DNA of 64,000 bases from Chryseobacterium camelliae (GCF_002770595.1 NZ_CP022986.1:3844001-3908000), one strand, 5' to 3'. Counted from the first letter of the stretch, positions 45,687 through 55,673 are shown. Notes: generated from the letters alone by a model not told the origin. Numbers and translations: made by a program.

Positions 45687-46034
45687 ATGTACAAAAAGAA
45701 AATGCCTGTCAGAACCGAATGTGGATTGCATCTGTTTAAAGAGTTTTTGAGTGGAAAATGGAAATTGATGCTGCTGTTTTATATCTCAGAAGGCATTATA
45801 AGGCCCGGTGCGCTGCAAAAAAAAATAGCCGCAGACAGAAGAGTAATGACGAAGCAACTGGATGAGCTGTTGCAGGATGGGTTCATCACAAAATGTTCAT
45901 ACGAAACGAAAATTCCTAAAGTTGAATATCAGTTGACACCTCTTGGGAAGAGTCTGTTGCCTTTGATCATGAGCTTGGAGGAATGGGGCGAAAGTAACAG
46001 GACCGTTTTAGAGGCAGCGCTTACCGGTAAATAA
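45687..46034 (+). CDS. HxlR-family transcription regulator
   Basis: The protein has 115 residues from ATG 45687. The winged HTH is typical: GKWKLMLLFYISEGIIRPGA, then LDELLQDGFITKCSYETKIP and VEYQLTPLGKSLLPL. The usual N-terminal redox-sensing Cys may be that in RTECGLHL. The divergent partner is the EthD protein, the commonest arrangement for HxlR regulators of detoxification genes. Confidence 0.88.
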   Translation: MYKKKMPVRTECGLHLFKEFLSGKWKLMLLFYISEGIIRPGALQKKIAADRRVMTKQLDELLQDGFITKCSYETKIPKVEYQLTPLGKSLLPLIMSLEEWGESNRTVLEAALTGK

Positions 46035-46063
46035 GGATAAAATCTTTTCAAAATAGTATCGTA

Positions 46064-46096
46064 CAAACAGTAACTTATACCACGACAGCTGTATAA
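46064..46096 (+). pseudogene. 3' tail of a lost fifth 181-residue paralog
   Basis: The bases translate to QTVTYTTTAV then stop, matching the end of the intact copies (QTVTYTATAL). About 28 of 33 bases agree by eye. It abuts the upstream flank of copy 2, as expected if the genes were once in head-to-tail tandem. Confidence 0.65.
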
Positions 46097-46165
46097 TTGA
46101 ATAACAGCAATTTAAATACGCCCTCAACATGCAAAGTATTGGGGGCTTTTCTATTAATGAATACG

Positions 46166-46234
46166 TGTAGTTATTTTACTACATCAACTTCCAGTTTCCA
46201 CTACAAAGAAACTTTTATGGCCGCCGTAGATTTG
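46166..46234 (+). promoter_or_regulatory. Promoter region of 181-residue gene copy 2
   Basis: It has the same TGTAGT-N6-ACTACA dyad (46166-46183) and TAGATTTG (46227-46234) as copy 1, with the preceding terminator degenerate. Confidence 0.65.
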
Positions 46235-46287
46235 TATTGTTCAAAAGAGGACAATTAATCAGGAATAAAAAATAAAATAATACGATC

Positions 46288-46833
46288 ATGACAAAACAAA
46301 TCGCCATAGCAGCTTTAACCATCGGAGCTTTCATCTTAGGAACGAATAATGCCCAGGCTCAGAATACCACTGCCACCACTACGGTAAACATTACCCTGAA
46401 CGATGTTATTTCTATTGATGCGGGAAGTACGGCCATCGGAAATACGGTTGACTTCAACTATGCTACCGCAGCGGATTATAACTCTGATCAGACCATTACC
46501 AAAGCCAACTCTTTAAAGGTGACTTCAACGAAGAACTTTAATGTTAAGGTAAAGGCAGGGGGAGCAAGCTTCGTTAATGGAACCAACCTGATCCCTGTCA
46601 ATGTCCTGACCATCAAAGCCGCTTCCGCTTCCGGAACCATGGGTGGAACAAAAAGCGCAGTGGTTTTATCTGCAACAGACCAGACTTTAGTATCCAATGC
46701 TCCGCTGGGAAGTGCATTGACCCTGAACCTGGACTACACGATTCCAGCCGCGAAATCATCATCTGCTGATATCTTAGGTAAACCAGCCGGAACGTATACA
46801 CAAACCGTAACGTATACGGCAACAGCTTTATAA
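46288..46833 (+). CDS. Secreted beta-sandwich (pilin/DUF4402-like) protein, copy 2
   Basis: The protein has 181 residues. It differs from copies 3 and 4 only in the signal peptide (IGAF for ITAF) and one Ser to Ala (KSSSADI). Many codons differ silently, so the copies are not a fresh duplication. The signal peptide ends at AQAQ. The copy lies within the same promoter-gene-terminator unit as the others. Confidence 0.7.
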   Translation: MTKQIAIAALTIGAFILGTNNAQAQNTTATTTVNITLNDVISIDAGSTAIGNTVDFNYATAADYNSDQTITKANSLKVTSTKNFNVKVKAGGASFVNGTNLIPVNVLTIKAASASGTMGGTKSAVVLSATDQTLVSNAPLGSALTLNLDYTIPAAKSSSADILGKPAGTYTQTVTYTATAL

Positions 46834-47021
46834 TAAACTTTTTTTCATATTAATATTTTGTGATTTGGTGTGTCGAAGGCTTTCTACGGGAGGCCTTTGA
46901 TTTTGTGTGTCTTGATACCGATATAGAGAACATTCAAATCCGGGAATAAGGAGTTATAAGCGGTAAGGCAGAATCTATTTTTCAGGAAATTTATATCTGA
47001 TTGATATATCAAAACAAATAT

Positions 47022-47181
47022 TCAGTACATTGATCGGCATAGACAGGAAATCCGCACATTCCTAAAGATAAGAAAGCTGGATTACTACAAGGCACTTTCT
47101 CCTTTAGTATATGCTCACATAAATCCATATGGAGTTTTTGATCTCAATAGAAATGAGCGGTTAAGCATTACAGACAGTTAA
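47022..47181 (+). pseudogene. C-terminal remnant of a Tn3-family transposase
   Basis: The open frame reads YIDRHRQEIRTFLKIRKLDY, then YKALSPLVYAHINPYGVFDL and NRNERLSITDS stop. The LSPL-x-AHINPYG segment is the characteristic end of Tn3-type transposases. The frame joins directly to the downstream flank of copy 2 at about 47020, so the rest was deleted. A resolvase remnant 2 kb away may come from the same transposon. Confidence 0.6.
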
Positions 47182-47373
47182 TTTATTTTTTAATAAGTTA
47201 GTGTACTTATATAATTTATTTTTTTCTATTTCTCATTTATCAATATAATAGTCGCTCATTTAAGCGACTATTATATTTAACTGTTAAATAACTATACACA
47301 TATTAGGTATTCATTTTTTACTTCGGCAAATATTGGCTTATATGTTAATATATTCTTCTTAAAATATGTGAAC

Positions 47374-47763
47374 TTAATTAATATAAAGTATGGTTAAATT
47401 CAGATATTTTGATAACATGCCTGAATTACTCATGTTTTTATTATAATTTCTGTCTATTTTTTTTGAAGTATTAGGATCTGTATTTAAAAACAATTTATTT
47501 GTTTCAGAATCATGATCTTTAATGAAAATTATTACTTTAGTGTCTTTATCATTAAATCTTAAAGAAATACGATTCATCTCCTCGCTCCATCCTCCATAGA
47601 AGCTAGCTGCCTTTATATCTATCTTTAGATCATTTATTAAATCTATTACTTTTTTATTTTTATAATATTCCTTATTATGCTTTAAAGGTAAATTTGCTTG
47701 TGCTTTTATATTAAATGCAGCTAAGAGTAATACTACTATAAATAGTTTTATTGATTTTTTCAT
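47374..47763 (-). CDS. Small exported protein, unknown
   Basis: The protein has 129 residues. The signal peptide is MKKSIKLFIVVLLLAAFNIKAQA. The mature part is polar, with short strands (DTKVIIFIKDHDSETNKLF). It follows the JAMM-like lipoprotein gene by 6 bp on the same strand, so the two form a small operon. It could be an inhibitor or partner of that lipoprotein (inference). Confidence 0.6.
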   Translation of the reverse strand: MKKSIKLFIVVLLLAAFNIKAQANLPLKHNKEYYKNKKVIDLINDLKIDIKAASFYGGWSEEMNRISLRFNDKDTKVIIFIKDHDSETNKLFLNTDPNTSKKIDRNYNKNMSNSGMLSKYLNLTILYIN

Positions 47764-47769
47764 AATAAT

Positions 47770-49038
47770 TTAAGGGCATTGAGATTGAGAATATGAGTTA
47801 TTTCCATTATTGGTAGCATTTACTTTTTTAAAATTTCCATTGGAATCCATTTTTGTAAGTGCTATTCCTGTATTATATTTATCCAATACATAAGATAACG
47901 CTATTTCAGCATTACTATAAAAATATGCATCGTCCCAATCAGTATATACAGCTCCTGAAAAGTTAGGGGCAAACCCCGGAACTTGACTGGGTGGATAATT
48001 GCTTAAAAAATTGGCGAATGCTCCAGCATTGGTAACTGTTAAAGCATAAACCGTACCATCCGGAAGTACTACATACCTGGTCCCAAACGTACTGTGCTGA
48101 CTTGCGTAAGTCATCATACTGTATACGTCTCCCGCTGAAGGAGGGGTATTTTGCGGATGATTATGCATATCGGCTGTAGGATAATTAAAAGGATTATTGA
48201 CATTACCGGATGTAGCGCCCAAAGGTTGAACACCAGTTGACTGCAAAGGTCCATTAGGGGAATTAACCCCAAAGCCTACACCATTCTCTCCACCATTTTG
48301 AGCTAACCCATTCAATACTCCTTGTTTTGCTGAAGAGAATTTAGGATCCTTTGCTATATCACTCGCTTTCTTTGATCCAGCTTCTGCTTTCTTGCAAGGG
48401 TCCTCCTGTGGGTTAGAAGGAGGATTAATGACAACCGGAGGAGGAATTGGGGGAGGAGTTGGATTTGTTGGTCCTCCTCCAGAGGGTGGTGGTATTACTA
48501 CTTCATCAATGCTACCATGGCATTTTTTGCATGCAGGAGAATCCATCGGACCAGAACCTCCTTTACCAACTTCCTCAATGAATTGTCCATTAACAATCCG
48601 TTTTTTATATCTGAATGAACCTTCTAATGCTATATAAGATACGGTTCCAGACATTTTCTCCATGATCTTATGAGCGCTAAGGAAATAATCTTCTATAGAA
48701 AATGCGGTATCGGATTTGAACTTCCAGAGATGTCCGGTTATCTTATTATTATCGATCCTAAAAGTCAATTCCTCAATCAAATCTGTCTCATCACTTTTGA
48801 TCGGGACGGTAATAAGAATAAGGTTTCCTTTATCCTGATAAGTTCTGGCATTTTCCCATAAAATATTCTTTCCTAAAATAATATTTTTATCCTGCAAATA
48901 TGTATTCTTAATATATGAGAGTGGGTTGTGACCAGCTTCAACAGTTTCATTCTCTAAAGGCTCATGTGAACAGGAAGATAATGAAAAGCACCAAAAGTAA
49001 CTTAAGATAATAAAAAACAATAAATTTTTCCCTTTCAT
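47770..49038 (-). CDS. Lipoprotein with CXXCH motif and JAMM-like C-terminal domain
   Basis: The protein has 422 residues. The lipobox is FSLSSCSHE. The N-terminal 150 residues are strand-rich. PACKKCHGS near residue 171 is a single CXXCH. A Gly/Pro-rich linker (PPPSGGGPTNPTPPPIPPP) follows. The C-terminal domain contains DMHNHPQNTPPSAGD near 290, which fits HxHP...SxxD of JAMM/JAB metalloproteases, then a strand-rich end. Heme attachment, protease activity, or neither is possible. It lies between Tn3 remnants, so it may be cargo. Confidence 0.65.
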   Translation of the reverse strand: MKGKNLLFFIILSYFWCFSLSSCSHEPLENETVEAGHNPLSYIKNTYLQDKNIILGKNILWENARTYQDKGNLILITVPIKSDETDLIEELTFRIDNNKITGHLWKFKSDTAFSIEDYFLSAHKIMEKMSGTVSYIALEGSFRYKKRIVNGQFIEEVGKGGSGPMDSPACKKCHGSIDEVVIPPPSGGGPTNPTPPPIPPPVVINPPSNPQEDPCKKAEAGSKKASDIAKDPKFSSAKQGVLNGLAQNGGENGVGFGVNSPNGPLQSTGVQPLGATSGNVNNPFNYPTADMHNHPQNTPPSAGDVYSMMTYASQHSTFGTRYVVLPDGTVYALTVTNAGAFANFLSNYPPSQVPGFAPNFSGAVYTDWDDAYFYSNAEIALSYVLDKYNTGIALTKMDSNGNFKKVNATNNGNNSYSQSQCP

Positions 49039-49160
49039 TTAATTAAATTTTCAGGACAAAGATATATATTAATTCATGAAGGTGGAGTATTTAACATGGT
49101 ACACCTATCCTGAACTGCTATTGTATCGGTGCATTATTTATCAGAATTTGCAAAATAATT

Positions 49161-49560
49161 GAATGTGAAAATTTTAGCTTGGTTTATCGAAAATGAATCC
49201 GGCGTAAAGCTTTGGCGTCCGGAACTTTTCAGACTCTTACATACTGCAGAACCGGGGGTGCAATTTTGATTGAGCAGATTGACAGGATATCCAGGTTGTC
49301 TGAAGAGGACTGGAGTAAATTAGAATCTATCATATTCGATATTCGTATAAAAATAATATCTCTGGATCTGCCCACTAGGCATGCTTTTGCTAAGATAGAT
49401 GATGAATTTCAAAGATGGGTATTATTAGCTGTCAATACAATGATGCTCGATATCCTTGCTGCTACCGCAATAAAAGATTATACAGATAGGAGGCGTAGAT
49501 AAGCTGATGGAGTACTAAAGGCTAAAAAAGGAAAAATGCAGACTACATAAAAAGATTCAG
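49161..49560 (+). pseudogene. Serine recombinase (resolvase) pseudogene
   Basis: An N-terminal part (ENESGVKLWRPELFRLLHTA, EPG) shifts frame in the G run near 49252. It continues as ILIEQIDRISRLSEEDWSKL, ISLDLPTRHAF, MMLDILAATAIKDYTDRRRR and then meets a stop where QADG is expected, with readable ADGVLKAKKGKM beyond. The catalytic-Ser N-terminus is absent. It is most like Tn3/TnpR-type or related recombinases. A REPIN lies just after it. Confidence 0.75.
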
Positions 49561-49601
49561 AGTTTTTAGAGGTAGGAAAAAGCTATACTGAAATTCTGTT
49601 C

Positions 49602-49690
49602 ACCCTGTTGGCGCGAGCGTCACGCTCGTGCTTAGTATAGAAAAAAATAAAGCAAGATTTTCTTATTTGGCCACGAGCGTCACGATTGTA
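49602..49690. repeat. REPIN-like palindrome, copy 5
   Basis: The left arm is intact (ggcgcgagcgtcacgctcgt) and the spacer typical. The right arm decays after cacgagcgtcacg. It lies beyond the resolvase pseudogene. Confidence 0.85.
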
Positions 49691-49928
49691 TTAGCATGAA
49701 GTTATTAAATATACTAATGGTTAATTAATACATAAATGCCAGTAGTTTAGTCATCATCTCTAAAAATTTTGATGTAAAAGTCAATCTGATGGTGCAGATT
49801 TGTAAATAGTGCACACATTACCTAGTAGATGTATTACAGATCACAGCAACTGTATAATAAAAACAAACAGCAATTTAAATACGCCCTCAACATGCAAAGT
49901 ATTAGGGGCTTTTCTATTAACCAATACG

Positions 49929-49997
49929 TGTAGTTATTTTACTACATCAACTTCCAGTTTCCACTACAGAGAAACTTTTATCGCCGCCGTAGATTTG
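49929..49997 (+). promoter_or_regulatory. Promoter region of 181-residue gene copy 3
   Basis: Dyad TGTAGT-N6-ACTACA at 49929-49946 and TAGATTTG at 49990-49997, with the same spacing as the other copies. Confidence 0.65.
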
Positions 49998-50049
49998 TAT
50001 TGTTCAAAAGAGGACAATTAATTAAGAATAAAATTAAATACATATTATC

Positions 50050-50595
50050 ATGACAAAACAAATCGCCATAGCAGCCTTAACGATCACAGCTTTCATCTTA
50101 GGAACCAACAATGCCCAGGCTCAGAATACCACTGCTACCACAACGGTAAACATCACCCTGAACGATGTTATTTCTATTGATGCGGGAAGTACGGCCATCG
50201 GGAATACGGTTGATTTCAACTATGCTACCGCAGCAGACTACAACTCTGATCAGACGATTACCAAAGCCAACTCTTTAAAGGTGACTTCAACGAAGAACTT
50301 TAATGTAAAAGTAAAAGCAGGAGGGGCAAGCTTCGTCAATGGAACCAACCTGATCCCTGTCAATGTTCTGACCATCAAAGCTGCTTCCGCTTCCGGAACT
50401 ATGGGCGGAACAAAAAGCGCGGTGGTTTTATCTGCAACGGACCAGACTTTGGTATCCAACGCTCCGCTGGGAAGCGCATTGACCCTGAACCTTGACTATA
50501 CCATTCCAGCCGCGAAATCATCATCTTCCGATATCTTAGGGAAACCGGCCGGAACGTACACGCAAACCGTAACCTATACAGCAACAGCTTTATAA
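50050..50595 (+). CDS. Secreted beta-sandwich (pilin/DUF4402-like) protein, copy 3
   Basis: The protein has 181 residues and is identical to copy 4, although the two genes differ at many silent positions. The signal peptide ends at AQAQ. Identity of protein with silent divergence points to purifying selection, or to conversion followed by drift. It is followed by the conserved terminator and about 200 bp of downstream flank shared with copy 4. Confidence 0.7.
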   Translation: MTKQIAIAALTITAFILGTNNAQAQNTTATTTVNITLNDVISIDAGSTAIGNTVDFNYATAADYNSDQTITKANSLKVTSTKNFNVKVKAGGASFVNGTNLIPVNVLTIKAASASGTMGGTKSAVVLSATDQTLVSNAPLGSALTLNLDYTIPAAKSSSSDILGKPAGTYTQTVTYTATAL

Positions 50596-50958
50596 TAAAC
50601 TTTTTTTCATATTAATATTTTGTGATTTGGTGTGTCGAAGGCTTCCTATGGGAGGCCTTTGATTTTGTATGTACTGATACCGATATGGAGAACATTCAAA
50701 ATCCGTGAATAAGGATCTGTCAGCTATAAAGTAGAATTTTTGTTTTGGACATTTAAATCTGGTTAATTTATCACACCCAACATTCAGTAAATGTATTAAG
50801 CCGTTTGAAATCTTTTTTAAAGGTATCAAATCTCAAAAAAAGAGTACTATAGGCTATTATTAAAATACTTGTTTTTGGCTACAACCAGGCAGGTTTTGGC
50901 TACATTTTCAATACAGTGTCATTTTACCTTTGCCTCAGATTAATATAAAAAAATAAGT

Positions 50959-51723
50959 ATGTCATCTAAAAGCAAAATTGCAATCGTTACAGGTGGAAGC
51001 CGTGGTTTGGGAAAAGATATGGTCCTTAGTCTTGCAAAAAATGGGTTGGATATCGTTTTTACCTACAACAGCCAAAAAGAAGCGGCTGACGAAGTTGTAA
51101 AGCAAATTAAAGGACTGGGCCGCCGGGGAATGGCATTGAAACTTGATGTTTCAGATTCTTCTGGTTTTGATACATTTGTGGAAAATCTAACCTCTGAATT
51201 ACAGTCCCATTTTGGCACCGACAGGTTTGATTTTCTTATCAATAATGCCGGTTTTATGCATTATGCTGACTATGAAAATGTAACCGAGGAACAATTTACG
51301 GAAATGGAAAATGTACACTTTAAAGGGCCGTTTTTCCTTACCCAAAAACTGTTGCCTCAAATCAATGATTTTGGAGGTATTGTGAATGTTTCTTCGGGTA
51401 TTACACGTTTTACCATTCCTGGTTTTGCAGTCTATGCCGCGTTTAAAAGTGCTATGGAAACGTTGACGAAATTTCAGGCCAAAGAATTGGGAAGCAGAAG
51501 CATCAGAGTAAATGTTATAGCCCCCGGACCAATTGAAACCGATATTATGGGAGGTGCTGTCCGGGATAATGCAGAGATGAATAAGCATTTGGCATCTCAG
51601 ACTGCCTTGGGAAGGGTTGGGCTTCCGGAAGATATCGGTGGCGTAGTAGCTTTCCTGTGCAGTGATGCTGCCGGTTGGGTCAATGCTCAGCGTATTGAAA
51701 TCTCAGGAGGATCCAATCTTTAA
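50959..51723 (+). CDS. Short-chain dehydrogenase/reductase
   Basis: The protein has 254 residues. The cofactor motif is TGGSRGLGK, with INNAG, the catalytic Ser in NVSSGITR, and YAAFK as the YxxxK pair. The tail IAPGPIETDI follows the catalytic site. It is a classical SDR preferring NADP(H) or NAD(H), substrate unknown. The AraC-type regulator downstream on the same strand may regulate it. Confidence 0.92.
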   Translation: MSSKSKIAIVTGGSRGLGKDMVLSLAKNGLDIVFTYNSQKEAADEVVKQIKGLGRRGMALKLDVSDSSGFDTFVENLTSELQSHFGTDRFDFLINNAGFMHYADYENVTEEQFTEMENVHFKGPFFLTQKLLPQINDFGGIVNVSSGITRFTIPGFAVYAAFKSAMETLTKFQAKELGSRSIRVNVIAPGPIETDIMGGAVRDNAEMNKHLASQTALGRVGLPEDIGGVVAFLCSDAAGWVNAQRIEISGGSNL

Positions 51724-51997
51724 TCACTGAATCAGGGTATATAAAGAGCGTACCTTTTTTAAAGCATTACAAATTTGTTACATCAACATAGTGCCGCCCC
51801 GGATCATCAAAAATTTATGTGCTGTTGTATGAGTTTCATTATTTAAAGGAAAATGGCTTATGCGATGCATTCGGAATATTGTTTCTGAATTTTAACGGAA
51901 AGTACATGAGTGCAATAATTCAATTATTTTTCAGGCTCAATGCCTTTTTTTGAACTGTTCGCTCAGCAACAGGCACATAAATTTTAAATTTGCATCT

Positions 51998-52921
51998 ATG
52001 GAAATCGTAAGAATAAGGTCAATTACCGAATATCACCGGGTAAGAGGGCTTCCCAAGCCTGAACATCCCTTAATCAGCCTCGTTGATTATTCGCAGCTGC
52101 AGCTTCCCGAAAATATCGAGGAGGTGAATATCGTTATGGATTTTTATTCGATTGCTTTAAAACGGGATGTCGGGACAAAGCTCTACTATGGCCAGCAAAT
52201 TTATGATTTTGATGAAGGACTGATGTTTTTTATTGCACCGGGCCAGGTTTTCCGGATAGAAAGAAGTCCGGATTCATCTGGCAGTGAATGCAGCAGCGGG
52301 TGCGGTTACCTGTTGCAGGTCCATCCTGATTTTTTTTGGGGATCTCCACTATCCAAGAATATTAAAAATTATTCCTTTTTCGATTATTCGATTCATGAAG
52401 CACTATTCCTTTACAATAAGGAAGAAACAGTCATTCTTAATATTTTGGAAAATATCAGGCAGGAATATCATGCGAATATTGATGGTTACTCTCAGGGGAT
52501 CATCGTCGCTCAGATCGAATTGTTGCTCAAATACTGTGAACGGTTTTACAACCGGCAGTTTATTACCAGAAAAATCAGCAGCCATCAAATGCTGACAAAA
52601 GTCGAAAACTTCCTGAATTCCTATTTCTCGGCCGACGAACAGCCGGACCGGGGCCTTCTTTCGGTAAAAACAGTGGCTGGTGCCATGAATGTGTCCTCCG
52701 ATTACCTCAGCGGTCTGTTGAAACAGCTCACGGGTAAAAATGCTCAGGAACACATCCATGAGAAATTAATCGAAAAGGCAAAAGAGAAATTATCTACCAC
52801 CAATCTGTCAGTAAGTGAGATTGCATTTGAGTTGGGATTTGAGCATCCCCAGTCTTTCAGCAAACTTTTTAAGATAAAGACGAAACTGTCGCCATTAGGA
52901 TTCAGAAAATCATTTAATTAA
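51998..52921 (+). CDS. AraC-family transcription regulator
   Basis: The protein has 307 residues from ATG 51998 (the longer frame to 51950 lacks a plausible start). An N-terminal cupin-like ligand domain precedes a C-terminal double HTH: VKTVAGAMNVSSDYLSGLLK and LSVSEIAFELGFEHPQSFSK. It lies 275 bp after the SDR and 190 bp before the glycoside hydrolases. Either could be its target. Confidence 0.88.
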   Translation: MEIVRIRSITEYHRVRGLPKPEHPLISLVDYSQLQLPENIEEVNIVMDFYSIALKRDVGTKLYYGQQIYDFDEGLMFFIAPGQVFRIERSPDSSGSECSSGCGYLLQVHPDFFWGSPLSKNIKNYSFFDYSIHEALFLYNKEETVILNILENIRQEYHANIDGYSQGIIVAQIELLLKYCERFYNRQFITRKISSHQMLTKVENFLNSYFSADEQPDRGLLSVKTVAGAMNVSSDYLSGLLKQLTGKNAQEHIHEKLIEKAKEKLSTTNLSVSEIAFELGFEHPQSFSKLFKIKTKLSPLGFRKSFN

Positions 52922-53113
52922 AAGAGCTGCCATGTAATTTGGTAGAGCGCACATCATAATGGACGCTAAAATTGAACCCTTTCTATTGATTTTAGAAGTA
53001 TAATTTAATAAGTGTATAAAATACAAATAAAAATATTATCTTTCGGGGATCAAAGCAGATGTCCGGAACTCAAAATGATGAAATTACATTAATTACAAAA
53101 ATTAGTAATTCTC

Positions 53114-55672
53114 ATGATATCCAGAATTTATCTTTTAATAGTGCCCTGTACTTTCTTTCTGTGTCTAGCTGCAATGGTTTCTGCGCAACAAACTTCAGGC
53201 CTCAGTAAAAATATTATTTCGGAAGAAACTGGTTTCCCGATTGTTTCAAAAGAAGGAAAACCGGCAGATCTGGTGTATGACCAGTCCGAAAATATTGCTG
53301 TGGTCCGTGCCGTAAAAGATTTACAGTCGGATATTCAGAAAGTAACCGGAAAATTACCAGAGATTTCCTCCGCAGGCAATCCCGGTAATTTTGAGATCAT
53401 CATCGGGACAGCAGGGAGCAGTAAGCAGATCGATCACTTTATTTCCTCAAAAAAAATCAATCCCAAAGACCTGAAAGGAAAATGGGAAAGCTTTGTCATT
53501 ACCACCGTACATTCAGGTTCCAAAAAACAGCTTATCGTTGCAGGCAGCGACAGGAGAGGAACAATATATGGAATTTATGAACTGTCCAGGCAGTTGGGCG
53601 TTTCGCCGTGGCATTACTGGAATGATGTCCCTGTTCAGAAAAGGTCTTCGGCCTACGTGATTCCCGGATATTTTGCTTCCGGCGAACCCAAAGTAAAATA
53701 CCGCGGTATTTTCATCAATGATGAAGAACCGGCTTTCGGGACCTGGGCAAGGACCAGGTTCGGGGGAGTCAACAGCAAAATGTATTCACATATGTTCGAG
53801 CTTCTGCTTCGTCTCCGGGCCAATTACCTGTGGCCTGCCATGTGGGGAAAAGCCTTTAATGAAGATGACCCGCTCAATCCCAAAACGGCTGATGAATACG
53901 GAATCGTTATGGGAACTTCGCATCACGAGCCTATGATGCGTGCCCAGAAAGAATGGGAAAATCACCGCAAGGAATACGGAAACGGCGAATGGAACTACCA
54001 TACCAATAAAGAAGCTATTCTCAGATTCTGGGAAGATGGTTTCCGGCGAAATAAAAACTATGATAATCTCGTAACGATGGGGATGCGGGGCGACGGGGAT
54101 GAACCGATGCACGATCTGGGAAGTATGGAAGCGAATTTCAGACAACTGGAGCAGATCATGCAGGATCAGAGGAAAATCATCGGAAAAGTAACCGGAAAGC
54201 CGGTGAAGGATACCCCTCAGATGTGGGCGCTCTACAGCGAGGTGCTCGAATATTACGATAAGGGAATAAAAGTTCCGGATGACGTGATTGTCCTGCTTTG
54301 TGATGATAACTGGGGAAATGTGCGGAGGCTGCCCGAACTGAATGCCAAAAAACATCCGGGCGGTTACGGGATGTATTACCACGTCGACCTTCACGGCGCA
54401 CCCAGAGCCTATCAGTGGCTCAACATGACGCAGATCCCTCATATGTGGGAGCAGCTGCAGCTCACCTACAGTTACGGTGTAGATAAAATCTGGATCCTGA
54501 ATGTCGGAGATCTGAAGCCCAACGAATATCCGATGGACTTTTTCCTGAATATGGCATGGAACCCTGCTTCTTTCACCCAGGACAACCTTGCAGGTTACTC
54601 CCTGAAGTTTACGGAAGAACACTTCGGTAAAGAACAGGCTAAAGAAGCCGCGGACATCATAAATCTATACTGTAAGTACAACGCCAGGGTTTCTGCAGAA
54701 ATGCTCAGCGAAAAAACCTACAATCTTCAAAGCGGTGAATTTTTGCAGGTAAAAGATGCCTACCTGGCTTTGGAAACAAGGGCATTGCGGCAATTTTCAA
54801 CTATAGACCAGGCGTATAAAGACACCTATAAACAGATTGTACTGCATCCCGTTCGTGCCATGGCGAATCTCTACGACCTGTATTATTCAGTTGCCATGAA
54901 TCATCAGCTGGCTCAGGAGAAAGATCCGAAAGCCAATGACTGGGCAGATCATGCCGACGAATGTTTTGCCAGGGATGCCGGCTACACCAGGGATTACAAT
55001 CTGAATATTTCCAATGGAAAATGGAATCACATGATGGACCAGACCCACATCGGCTACACCTCCTGGGATGAACCGAAAGCAGGGAATGTAAAACCGGTGG
55101 TGTACAGGATTACAGAACAGGACGCAAAAGCAGGAGGGTATGTTTTTGAAGAAAAAAATGGGGTGGTTGTGATGGAAGCCGAACATTTCTATAAAGCCGA
55201 AGCAGCAGCAAAATCAAAATGGACCGTGATTCCGGATCTGGGAAGAACACTTTCCGGGATGGCGCTGATGCCTTACACGGAAACAACGGACGGAGCTTCA
55301 GTCAGTTATCAATTCAAATTAAAAGATAACCCCTCTGAAGTAAAAATCCATTTCTTTTTCGATTCTACGCTTCCGTTTAAAAAAGGCGGGCACAGCATCA
55401 AAGCCGATATGAATAAGAAGGATTCCAAAACCATCGGGATCAACCAGGATCTGACCTGGGCAAACAATTATTCTAAAATGTATCCCGCAGCCGCAGCAAG
55501 ACTGGTGGAAAAAGTAGAGTCTTTCACACTACCTGAAAACAACAACGGAATTCATACTTTAACGATCGAACCGCTCGACCCGGGAATCGTTCTGTATAAA
55601 ATCGTGATTGACAACGGCGGCTATGAGGAAACTTATCTGAAAATGAATGAAAGCCCATATAAAAGAAATTGA
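53114..55672 (+). CDS. Glycoside hydrolase family 115-like (alpha-glucuronidase)
   Basis: The protein has 852 residues with a signal peptide ending near VSAQ. An N-terminal segment DRRGTIYGIYELSRQLGVSP leads to the catalytic region: YRGIFINDEEPAFGTWA, LRANYLWPAMW, YGIVMGTSHHEPMMR, NLVTMGMRGDGDEPM and LCDDNWGNVRRLP. The C-terminal beta domain ends YEETYLKMNES. GH115 enzymes remove (4-O-methyl)glucuronic acid from xylans. It is followed at once by GH43, which fits xylan breakdown. Confidence 0.88.
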   Translation: MISRIYLLIVPCTFFLCLAAMVSAQQTSGLSKNIISEETGFPIVSKEGKPADLVYDQSENIAVVRAVKDLQSDIQKVTGKLPEISSAGNPGNFEIIIGTAGSSKQIDHFISSKKINPKDLKGKWESFVITTVHSGSKKQLIVAGSDRRGTIYGIYELSRQLGVSPWHYWNDVPVQKRSSAYVIPGYFASGEPKVKYRGIFINDEEPAFGTWARTRFGGVNSKMYSHMFELLLRLRANYLWPAMWGKAFNEDDPLNPKTADEYGIVMGTSHHEPMMRAQKEWENHRKEYGNGEWNYHTNKEAILRFWEDGFRRNKNYDNLVTMGMRGDGDEPMHDLGSMEANFRQLEQIMQDQRKIIGKVTGKPVKDTPQMWALYSEVLEYYDKGIKVPDDVIVLLCDDNWGNVRRLPELNAKKHPGGYGMYYHVDLHGAPRAYQWLNMTQIPHMWEQLQLTYSYGVDKIWILNVGDLKPNEYPMDFFLNMAWNPASFTQDNLAGYSLKFTEEHFGKEQAKEAADIINLYCKYNARVSAEMLSEKTYNLQSGEFLQVKDAYLALETRALRQFSTIDQAYKDTYKQIVLHPVRAMANLYDLYYSVAMNHQLAQEKDPKANDWADHADECFARDAGYTRDYNLNISNGKWNHMMDQTHIGYTSWDEPKAGNVKPVVYRITEQDAKAGGYVFEEKNGVVVMEAEHFYKAEAAAKSKWTVIPDLGRTLSGMALMPYTETTDGASVSYQFKLKDNPSEVKIHFFFDSTLPFKKGGHSIKADMNKKDSKTIGINQDLTWANNYSKMYPAAAARLVEKVESFTLPENNNGIHTLTIEPLDPGIVLYKIVIDNGGYEETYLKMNESPYKRN

Positions 55673-55673
55673 T

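Noticed and set aside
46966..47020. Invertible promoter or phase-variation switch among the 181-residue units
   Set aside because: All four units are in the same orientation with their own promoters, and no inverted recombination sites flank them.
49809..50021. Open frame overlapping the promoter of 181-residue copy 3
   Set aside because: It translates the conserved non-coding flank, dyad and -7 element, and is broken in the other three units.
53786..54622. 278-residue minus-strand frame inside the GH115 gene
   Set aside because: It is an antisense shadow of a clear family member, with no independent features.
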